From: Candidatus Sumerlaeota bacterium
GTDB taxonomy: Bacteria > Sumerlaeota > Sumerlaeia > JADFCT01
Length of the DNA: 9,919 nt
Assembly: GCA_026398575.1 (NCBI GenBank)
Contig: JAPLSP010000560.1
Span: forward strand, 1 to 9,919
Direction of reading: 5' to 3'
Below, piece by piece: positions 1 to 6,651 of the stretch; the stretch's first letter is position 1; every line of letters begins with the position of its first letter. A program made the translations under genes and the position numbers. The notes under the pieces were generated by a model, which had not been told where the DNA came from, ran no database searches, and was given only the letters and a program-made list of their open reading frames with translations.

Positions 1-96
1 CCAAAAGCTGGCGCCGCTCCAACCCGCATGAATATACTTTTCCTACATGAGAATTTGCGATGAATTTATGTGATCGTAATTTCGAATATGAGTACT
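1..96 (+). repeat. Dispersed 96-bp repeat, copy 1 (cut by the window edge)
   Basis: Bases 1-96 align without gaps to the reverse complement of 3922-4017, with 85 of 96 positions identical by my hand count. The copy probably continues left of the window, because its first 14 bases match the outer end of the hairpin arm beside copy 2 (4098-4111). It is more AT-rich than the adjoining coding DNA. The murC start codon at 60 lies inside it, so the first 12 or so MurC residues are encoded by repeat sequence. Confidence 0.85.
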
Positions 97-1556
97 TAGC
101 CTCCCCCGATCCAGGCGGCGTCTGGCCGCCCTCGCCGCCACTCGCCGCGCTCGATCGCGCGTTTTTGATCGGCATTGGCGGCGTTGGGATGAGCGCCATC
201 GCTGCGGCCCTGCTGGCGCGCGGACTTCGCATCAGCGGGAGCGACGCGCGTGAAAACGATTTCACGGGGATGGCGCGCGCCCGGGGCGCCCGCGTCTGCA
301 TCGGGCACGCGGCCGCGAATCTGGCAGACGCAGCCGGCGTGGTCGTCTCCAGCGCTATCAAGGAAGACAATCCCGAGCTGCGCGAGGCGCGCCGCCGAGG
401 GCTTCCCGTCTGGCATCGCTCGCAGGCGCTTCAGGCGCTGATGGACGTTTCGCGTTCCGTGGGCGTGGCCGGATGCCACGGCAAGACAACGACCACGCTG
501 ATGACCGGCGCGGTTCTGGAAGCGGCGGGAATGAATCCGACCGTGCTGGTGGGTGGATGGGTTCCGGAATACAAGGGCAGCGCGCGCATCGGAGCGGCGG
601 ACCTGGTCGTCGCGGAAGTGGACGAGAGCGACGGCTCCTTCATCAATATCCGCCCGCGCGTCTCCATCGTCACCAATGTGGACTTCGACCATCCGGATCA
701 TTTCGCCGACATGGATCAGGTCCGGGCGGAGTTTGTGAATTATATCAATCAGACGCCGGCGGATGGCGCCGTGGTCCTGGACGCGGATGACGCCGGCACG
801 GCGCCCATCGTGTCGCGCCTGATTCCGCCTGTGTTGCGATGCAGCCTTCATGATAGCGCCGCGGATCTTTACGGGCGGATTGTGAGTCTGGGCGCGGGCG
901 AGGCGCGGTTCGAGGTGCGCTGGCGCGGGCGCGATTGCGGCGTGGCGCATCTGAACGTGGGCGGCGCCCATAACGTCAAGAACGCCATGCTCGCCCTGGC
1001 CGCCGGCTTGTGGCTGGGCGCCGATGCGAGCTTATGCCTGGCGGGCCTGGAAGCGTTCCGGGGGGTGCGCCGGCGTTTCGAGTTGCGCGGCCGGGCAAGG
1101 GGCATTAGCATTTATGACGACTACGCGCATCATCCGCGCGAAGTCGCCGCGACGCTTTCCGTGGCCGCGAAGGCGCGCGAGGAAAAAGGCGGACGCGTGT
1201 GGGCGATCTTTCAGCCGCATCGCTATACGCGCACGCAGGCGCTCTTCAGCGAATTCGGCGCCGCCTTCGGCGACGCCGACGCTGTGATCGTCACGGACGT
1301 TTATGCGGCAGGCGATGAGGCGATTCCCGGCGTCAGCGGCGCGCTGGTGGCCGATGCGATCCGCCGCGCCGGCCATCCGGACGTGGCCTATTGTCCCCGG
1401 TTGCAGGATGTATGCGATCGGATCGTTCCGCTGGCGCGGGAAGGCGATCTGATTCTGACCCTGGGCGCCGGAGATATTACAGGGTTGGGGCCCATGCTGC
1501 TGCAGGGCCTTGAACCGCAAGAATGTAAAATGAGAAATGAGAAGAAACTAATGTAA
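60..1556 (+). CDS. murC: UDP-N-acetylmuramate--L-alanine ligase (MurC)
   Basis: MurC is a cytoplasmic ATP-dependent ligase that adds L-alanine to UDP-MurNAc, the first step of peptide-stem assembly in peptidoglycan synthesis. The N-terminal Rossmann glycine motif GIGGVGMS is at residues 38-45, the Mur P-loop GCHGKTTTT near 138-146, NVDFDH near 206-211, the Mur ligase HN pair near 303, DDYAHHPREV near 352-361, and the MurC-typical FQPHRYTRT near 383-391. The family usually has Thr (GTHGKT) where this protein has Cys139. An in-frame stop at 48-50 precedes ATG 60 and no later ATG, GTG or TTG exists before the Rossmann core, so ATG 60 is the only practical start, although no clear ribosome-binding site precedes it. 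The first ~12 residues come from a dispersed repeat, and the last ~10 (CKMRNEKKLM) come from a different repeat that also supplies the stop. The length, 498 residues, is slightly above the usual 460-490. murB and ddl, common neighbours, are absent here. Confidence 0.96.
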   Translation: MNLCDRNFEYEYLASPDPGGVWPPSPPLAALDRAFLIGIGGVGMSAIAAALLARGLRISGSDARENDFTGMARARGARVCIGHAAANLADAAGVVVSSAIKEDNPELREARRRGLPVWHRSQALQALMDVSRSVGVAGCHGKTTTTLMTGAVLEAAGMNPTVLVGGWVPEYKGSARIGAADLVVAEVDESDGSFINIRPRVSIVTNVDFDHPDHFADMDQVRAEFVNYINQTPADGAVVLDADDAGTAPIVSRLIPPVLRCSLHDSAADLYGRIVSLGAGEARFEVRWRGRDCGVAHLNVGGAHNVKNAMLALAAGLWLGADASLCLAGLEAFRGVRRRFELRGRARGISIYDDYAHHPREVAATLSVAAKAREEKGGRVWAIFQPHRYTRTQALFSEFGAAFGDADAVIVTDVYAAGDEAIPGVSGALVADAIRRAGHPDVAYCPRLQDVCDRIVPLAREGDLILTLGAGDITGLGPMLLQGLEPQECKMRNEKKLM

Positions 1557-1775
1557 AATGTAAAATGAGAAATGAGAAATGAGAAATGAAAAACTCTCTT
1601 TGCGAATTTCTCTGTGTCTCGGTGTCTCTGTGGTGAATTATAAAAAGGATCCACGATTCATTTGCTAAGGCTTAGACAAATTTCATCCGCGATCTCATTT
1701 TCAATTTCTCATTTCTCATTTTGCATTTTACAGTAAGTTGTCTCATTTCTCATTTCTCATTTTGCATTTTACATT
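1522..1775. repeat. AT-rich inverted-repeat cluster between murC and ftsQ
   Basis: The left arm 1550-1584 pairs with 1741-1775: 34 of 35 bases are complementary. A second, shorter arm pair flanks or nests with it: the left copy at 1522-1543 and the right copy at about 1703-1732. Arms are built from a short AATGAGA-like word iterated in tandem next to an AATGTAAAATG word. The central part contains half of another dispersed element (1604-1636). The cluster overlaps the murC 3' end and stops 18 bp before the ftsQ start. Transcribed as RNA it could form a long AT-rich hairpin between the two genes. Confidence 0.85.
1604..1636 (+). repeat. Dispersed CTCTGTG-type repeat, single arm
   Basis: These 33 bases are identical to 5339-5371. 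There the same sequence forms the right arm of a near-perfect hairpin. Here no complementary arm is nearby, so this looks like a half-element or a solo copy nested inside the AT-rich cluster between murC and ftsQ. Confidence 0.85.
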
Positions 1776-1792
1776 GAATATTTTATTATTGT

Positions 1793-2650
1793 ATGTTTGG
1801 CTTTCATAAAAATAGGGACACGCTCATTGCCAGCCAGAAAGTCAAAGGGCTGGGCGTGCGGCGATTGATTCCGGCGGGCGTCTTTCTGCTGAAAGTCGTC
1901 TGCGGCGTCCTGATCCTGTCTGCGACCGCCAGCGCGCTGCTGGCTGCCGGCGTCGTGGGCAAATCTTTTTATTATTTCGTCGCAAAATCCGATTACTTCG
2001 AGCTGTCGCACTTGGATATCTCTCCCGATATCAGCGACGAAGTGCGCGAAGAGATCATCGAGCTTTCCGGCTTGAAGGTCCATAACAGCGTCAATCTGCT
2101 GCGCTTCAACGCCGAGCGCGCGCGCCAGGCGATCCTGACCCATCCCAAGATCCGCGCCGCCACGGTGAGCAAGGTATATCCGCGCCGCGCCGTCATCCAG
2201 GGCCGCGAACGCGAACCGGTTGCCATCGTTTGCTCCGGCGGATTTTTCCTGATAGACGAGGAAGCCAACGTTCTGAGCGTGGCGGACAACAAGGCCCTGG
2301 CTTCGGGCTTTCCTTTTATCACCGGGGCGGCGCCCGAGCGCATGGCGGCGGGCCGGCGCATCGCGGCGCCCTATATGCTTGACGCGCTGAATGTCTTGAT
2401 GGCGCTGCGGCGCGCGGACCGCGAGCTGTTGGCGCTGGTTTCCGAAATCCAACTGGACGCGGTCAAAGGCGTCACGCTGATCCTGAAAGGCGGCATGGAA
2501 GCGCGCCTGGGGACGGAGGACCCAAGCCGGAAACTGCCGATGGTCAGCTTTTTCGTCAAGCAGCATCCGGAAATCAAACGCTATGAATATCTGGACCTGA
2601 GATTCGAAAACCAGATGATATTCAAGGCCAGGGAGCGATCGGCGCAATGA
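1793..2650 (+). CDS. ftsQ: Cell division protein FtsQ
   Basis: FtsQ is a bitopic inner-membrane divisome protein that links early and late division proteins through its periplasmic domains. The 285-residue protein has a basic cytoplasmic N-terminus, one hydrophobic membrane segment at about 26-53, and a POTRA-like region at about 68-145 (starting YFELSHLDIS and including the conserved-type region around LTHPKIRAATVSKVYPRRAVIQ, residues ~115-136). A C-terminal beta region follows from about 146. The REPVAIV stretch near 140-146 matches the usual end of POTRA in this family. The start is ATG 1793: an in-frame TGA lies at 1775-1777 and no other start codon intervenes. No Shine-Dalgarno sequence is visible, because the leader is repeat-derived AT-rich DNA. 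The stop overlaps the ftsA start (ATGA, 2647-2650), which suggests translational coupling. Identification rests on the membrane-plus-POTRA architecture and position before ftsA; sequence conservation in this family is low. Confidence 0.9.
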   Translation: MFGFHKNRDTLIASQKVKGLGVRRLIPAGVFLLKVVCGVLILSATASALLAAGVVGKSFYYFVAKSDYFELSHLDISPDISDEVREEIIELSGLKVHNSVNLLRFNAERARQAILTHPKIRAATVSKVYPRRAVIQGREREPVAIVCSGGFFLIDEEANVLSVADNKALASGFPFITGAAPERMAAGRRIAAPYMLDALNVLMALRRADRELLALVSEIQLDAVKGVTLILKGGMEARLGTEDPSRKLPMVSFFVKQHPEIKRYEYLDLRFENQMIFKARERSAQ

Positions 2651-3882
2651 AGTCGCGCATTCGAAGGCCGGAGGTTTTCACCGGCCTGGACATCGGCACC
2701 ACCAAGATCGCCTGCATCATCGGCATGCACGACGCGGAACGCAACACCATCCGCGTCCTGGGCATGGCTTCGCAGCCGTCGCATGGCCTCAAGCAGGGCA
2801 TGGTCCAGGATATTGACAAAACCATCGAGGCGATCCAGCAGGCCGTTCATAACGCGAAAAAAATCGCCAACACGGACGCCACCAATATCTTCGTCGGCAT
2901 CGCCGGCGAACACATCTCGTGCCGCGAATGCACGGCGTCCGTGGATATCTCGAACTCCGAGCGGGGCGTTACGGAAGTGGACGTCAAGCGGGCGCTCGCG
3001 CTGGCCCGCCCCGGCGACATCCCTCCGGGATTCGAGCCGATCCAGGTCATTCCAACCGAATTCATCTGCGACTTGCAGGGGGGCGTCGTCAATCCCGTCA
3101 ATGTGCGCTGCTCGAAGCTGGGCGTCCGTGTCCTTGCCATCATCGCCTCGGTCAACGCCTCGAACAACATCCTGCATTGCGTCAATAACGCGGGTCTGAA
3201 AGTCAGCGAACTGGTGCTGCAATCGCTGGCCTCCTCGATGGCCGTCCTCTCGGATGACCTGAAGGATCTGGGCTGCGCGCTGATTGACATCGGCGGCGGG
3301 ACCACGGATATCTCCGTCTTTTATCGCGGCTCGATCCGATACATCGCCGTCATCCCCGAAGGCGGCGACGGCGTCACGCGCGCCGTGGCCGAGGGGTTGG
3401 GCGTTGTGCGTTATGACGCCGAAAACATCAAGAAGCGCTTCGGACACGCCCGCGCCGATACGGTGGACCCCGAAGAGAGAATCGAGGTCGTCGGTCTGCT
3501 GCGCAAGAATCGCGTTCCGGTCCGGCGGCGCGACCTGGCCGCCATCATCGAAGACCGCATGGAAGCCTTGCTGATGAGAGCGCGCGAAAAACTCGCCGCG
3601 CAAAACCTGCTCGATAATCTGCACGCCGGCGTCGTCCTGACCGGCGGCGCCGCTCTGACCGAGGGACTGATCGAACTGGCCGAGCGCGTTTTCGACAAGC
3701 CGGTCATTATCGGCGTTCCGCAGGGCCTGCTCGGCGTCAGCGGCCAGATCGCTTCGCCCATCTATTCCACGGGCGTCGGTCTGGTGCAGTATGGCGTTTT
3801 ATGCGCCAGCAAATACGATGGCCGCCGCGGTCGCGGCGACTGGTGGCGCGACGTTTTCAATCGTTGGTTCCAGAAATATTAA
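2647..3882 (+). CDS. ftsA: Cell division protein FtsA
   Basis: FtsA is an actin-fold ATPase that tethers FtsZ filaments to the inner membrane and recruits later divisome proteins. The 411-residue protein shows phosphate-1 motif DIGTTK at 15-20, the FtsA-specific 1C subdomain at roughly 85-165 (VGIAGEHI at its start), phosphate-2 motif DIGGGTTD at 214-221, EGGDGVT near 238-244 and the adenosine motif LTGG at 331-334. The C-terminus, RGDWWRDVFNRWFQKY at 396-411, is a textbook amphipathic membrane-targeting helix separated by a short linker rich in Gly and Arg. The start overlaps the ftsQ stop by four bases, and a modest GGGAG lies at 2631-2635, 11 bases upstream. ftsZ, the usual next gene, does not follow; a repeat and a long hairpin do. 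Reading frame and motifs look intact. Confidence 0.97.
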   Translation: MKSRIRRPEVFTGLDIGTTKIACIIGMHDAERNTIRVLGMASQPSHGLKQGMVQDIDKTIEAIQQAVHNAKKIANTDATNIFVGIAGEHISCRECTASVDISNSERGVTEVDVKRALALARPGDIPPGFEPIQVIPTEFICDLQGGVVNPVNVRCSKLGVRVLAIIASVNASNNILHCVNNAGLKVSELVLQSLASSMAVLSDDLKDLGCALIDIGGGTTDISVFYRGSIRYIAVIPEGGDGVTRAVAEGLGVVRYDAENIKKRFGHARADTVDPEERIEVVGLLRKNRVPVRRRDLAAIIEDRMEALLMRAREKLAAQNLLDNLHAGVVLTGGAALTEGLIELAERVFDKPVIIGVPQGLLGVSGQIASPIYSTGVGLVQYGVLCASKYDGRRGRGDWWRDVFNRWFQKY

Positions 3883-3921
3883 TGCCGCGATGAACGCGCC
3901 TTGAAATCGGACGCCAAGGTT

Positions 3922-4017
3922 AGTACTCATATTCGAAATTGCGTTCTCATAAATTTATCACAAATTCTCATGCAGAAAAAGTAGATTCATGCGGATAGGA
4001 GCGGCGCCAGCTTTTTG
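3922..4017 (-). repeat. Dispersed 96-bp repeat, copy 2 (inverted)
   Basis: The reverse complement aligns to bases 1-96 with 85 of 96 identities and no gaps. The position equivalent to the murC ATG (copy 1, 60-62) is ATA here, so the start codon is not a fixed part of the repeat. The copy begins 40 bp after the ftsA stop, and its other end runs into the left arm of the 4004-4111 hairpin. The opposite orientation of the two copies places murC-ftsQ-ftsA between inverted repeats about 3.8 kb apart. Confidence 0.85.
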
Positions 4018-4111
4018 TGTGCGGTTGCTTGCTGCCCCTTTATCTACGCCTATCGTAAAGCCACATCGAAGCAAAAGCGGCAGCAAGCATCCGCACTCCA
4101 AAAGCTGGCGC
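4004..4111. repeat. Long imperfect hairpin (39-bp arms)
   Basis: The arms 4004-4042 and 4073-4111 are complementary at 34 of the first 38 positions and enclose a 30-base loop. The outer ends GCGCCAGCTTTT and AAAAGCTGGCGC are perfect. The left arm overlaps the end of the 96-bp repeat, so repeat and hairpin are probably one composite element. It lies between ftsA and the acyltransferase gene and could block read-through, but it has no following U-tract typical of an intrinsic terminator. Confidence 0.8.
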
Positions 4112-4147
4112 TTGCCTTTATCGCATTAGCTTCAGCTTTGTTGCCCG

Positions 4148-5251
<1,104 letters not shown>

Positions 5252-5280
5252 ATTGTTGGCAAGCCTTTTCCTGCGCAATT

Positions 5281-5377
5281 ATACAGTCACCACAGAGACA
5301 CCGAGACTCAGAGAAATGCGACTAGAAATACTCTTTTTGAATTTCTCTGTGTCTCGGTGTCTCTGTGGTGACTTTAT
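5281..5377. repeat. Near-perfect long hairpin of the CTCTGTG-type repeat
   Basis: The core arms 5286-5317 and 5341-5372 match at 31 of 32 positions with a 23-base loop. Similarity extends a further five bases outward (4 of 5). The right arm shares 33 identical bases with 1604-1636. It stands 30 bp after the acyltransferase stop and directly abuts the truncated 5' end of the kinase remnant. It could serve as a transcription barrier for the acyltransferase gene, but it resembles a dispersed element more than a simple terminator. Confidence 0.88.
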
Positions 5378-5902
5378 GAAAACTCGACAAAGGAAGCGCT
5401 CCTTTTGGAGGCATTGCCGGGAGTCATGATATGGGAGTACATAGACCCAAGGCGCCGCCGGTTCGACCAAGACAAGGCGCTCTCCTATCTCCGAGCTTAT
5501 GGAGAGTGCCTCGGACAAATCCATAGCCTGCCTATGGAATGGCCGCCGCAGAAGCGCTCCAAACTATACGGCTTCATTGGAGAGGAAGACGTTGAGGACG
5601 CCCGCTTTCAGCAACTCGTCTCATGGCTGCAATCCCACGCCACGGCGCGCGACCTTCGGACGTTCGTTCACGGCGATCTCAACACCGCGAGCGTGCTTTT
5701 CCAGGACGGCAGCGTCTCCGGAGTTGTGGACTGGGAATTCGCCGGCAGCGGATGGAAAGAGTATGATCTTGCCTGTATGTTGCGCGCGAGAACGGCCTTC
5801 CTCAACACCTCAGCTGACCGCGACGCCATTCTGTGCGGATACCGCCTCCACTCATCCTACGACCCCGCCGTGCTGCAATGGCGCGAGGCGTTTGCAGTCT
5901 GA
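5375..5902 (+). pseudogene. APH/choline-kinase-fold phosphotransferase, truncated at both ends
   Basis: The open stretch from TTG 5405 encodes 165 residues of the C-lobe of an aminoglycoside-phosphotransferase-like kinase. A Brenner-type catalytic loop FVHGDLNTASVLF is at about 87-99 and a metal-binding-type VVDWEFA at 107-113. The family pattern is HGDxxxxN; here the Asn position is Ser96, which should impair metal and ATP handling. The whole N-lobe (nucleotide-binding sheet and lysine) is missing. In-frame codons upstream of 5405 still read like protein back to about 5375, where the long hairpin begins, so the gene appears cut there. The 3' end also stops early, at a junction with the oppositely oriented oxidoreductase remnant. 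No ribosome-binding site is convincing. Substrate class cannot be inferred. A short functional protein is possible but unlikely. Confidence 0.75.
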
Positions 5903-6434
5903 GTGATGAACTTGGCGCCATGTTTATTGATTGAGACGGGCATGTCTTCCGACAGGACTTCGATCCCCCGTTCCTGAAATCTGCGCTGGATCGCGCGGCC
6001 AAGGGATTTCGGCATGACGCGCCGGCACAAGTATTCGCCGGGAAAAATCATGCTGACGCGTACCTTGTTGATCTGGAGCGCGGCAGCGACTTCCGATCCG
6101 ATGAAACCGCCTCCGATCACAACGGCGGACTTGCCCTCCGAAGCCTCCTGGCGAAGGCGGAGAAAATCATCGAGGGAGCGGAAGTAGCAAACGCCTTCGC
6201 TCCGCGCGCCCGGAATGGGCAGCGACAGCGGCGCGCCGCCGGTTGCCAGCAGGAGCTTCTCGTAAACCAAAGTTTCTTGCTCAAAGGCGGGCGGTGATAA
6301 GGATAATGATTTTCTGAAGTGAGGATGACGACTGAGCCTTCCTTATCCTGCTCGCGAATCGCTTCGACGGCCGAGACGCCGGCCAGGCCGCCGCCAACGA
6401 TGAGGTATCTTGCCCTGTTCTTATCCGTTGTCAT
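5900..6434 (-). pseudogene. AIF-like FAD/NAD(P)H oxidoreductase remnant with frame change
   Basis: The N-terminal part (from ATG, complement of 6432-6434) has the FAD dinucleotide fold YLIVGGGLAGVSAVEAI and the HYPYHRPPLSKKLW segment resembling apoptosis-inducing-factor-like and related ferredoxin/rubredoxin reductases. The reading frame then changes between about 6262 and 6282. The next frame carries LVYEKLLLATGG and the NAD-binding SAVVIGGGFIGSEVAAAL, ending near SEDMPVSINKHGAKFITQT. In intact relatives roughly 50 or more residues separate PPLSKK from YEKLLLATGG, so this gene has an internal deletion plus frame loss. The C-terminal half of the family (remaining FAD/NAD and C-terminal domains) is absent: the sequence runs into antisense kinase DNA at about 5895-5905. 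A good Shine-Dalgarno (GGGGGAA, complement of 6441-6447) remains 7 bases before the start. The combination is strong evidence of a dead gene. Confidence 0.88.
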
Positions 6435-6440
6435 TTTCAG

Positions 6441-6447
6441 TTCCCCC
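6441..6447 (-). promoter_or_regulatory. Ribosome-binding site of the oxidoreductase remnant
   Basis: The minus strand reads GGGGGAA 6 bases before ATG (complement of 6432-6434). It confirms the original start of the oxidoreductase gene and shows that decay affected the body and 3' end rather than the 5' end. Confidence 0.6.
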
Positions 6448-6516
6448 TTTCCCCTCTACCATTAATTCTATATTGCTGCGGGCAACACGCCAACCTAAAT
6501 CGGCTTGGCGCCAAAG

Positions 6517-6586
6517 GGTAGGCCGCTCCGCTCCGCCGGGCGGCCATAGCGCGCCGAGGCCGCCCGACGGAGCGGGACGGCCTACC
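6517..6586. repeat. GC-rich hairpin with 29-bp arms
   Basis: The arms 6517-6545 and 6558-6586 are complementary at 26 of 29 positions around a 12-base loop. Outer ends are GGTAGGCCG and CGGCCTACC. The element lies in the 217-bp space between the 3' end of the Calx-beta gene and the 5' end of the oxidoreductase remnant, both on the minus strand. It could slow or stop transcription leaving the Calx-beta gene, although no T-tract follows in that direction. Its form suggests another dispersed palindromic element. Confidence 0.85.
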
Positions 6587-6651
6587 ATCCGACGTTTCTC
6601 CTATGTGTTTGGGGTGAGAGTTTCGTTGCCAAATCTGGATTGGCGCGCAGG

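Noticed and set aside
96..971. 291-codon open frame on the minus strand opposite murC
   Set aside because: It lies antisense to a motif-complete MurC, has no recognisable protein features, and is a by-product of GC-rich codon use.
2581..3624. 347-codon minus-strand open frame opposite ftsA
   Set aside because: It is antisense to intact FtsA and its Asp/Arg/His-rich sequence shows no domain or start signal.
60..4111. Composite transposon bounded by the inverted 96-bp repeats
   Set aside because: The enclosed genes are core division genes, no transposase is present, and no target duplication can be seen because the left copy is cut by the window edge.
4004..4111. Classical intrinsic terminator for ftsA
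   Set aside because: The stem is far longer than usual, has a 30-base loop and lacks a T-tract after the right arm; a dispersed palindrome explains it better.
6505..6514. TTGGCGCCAA palindrome as an operator
   Set aside because: A single 10-bp palindrome in GC-rich DNA is expected by chance, and no regulator or second site supports it.
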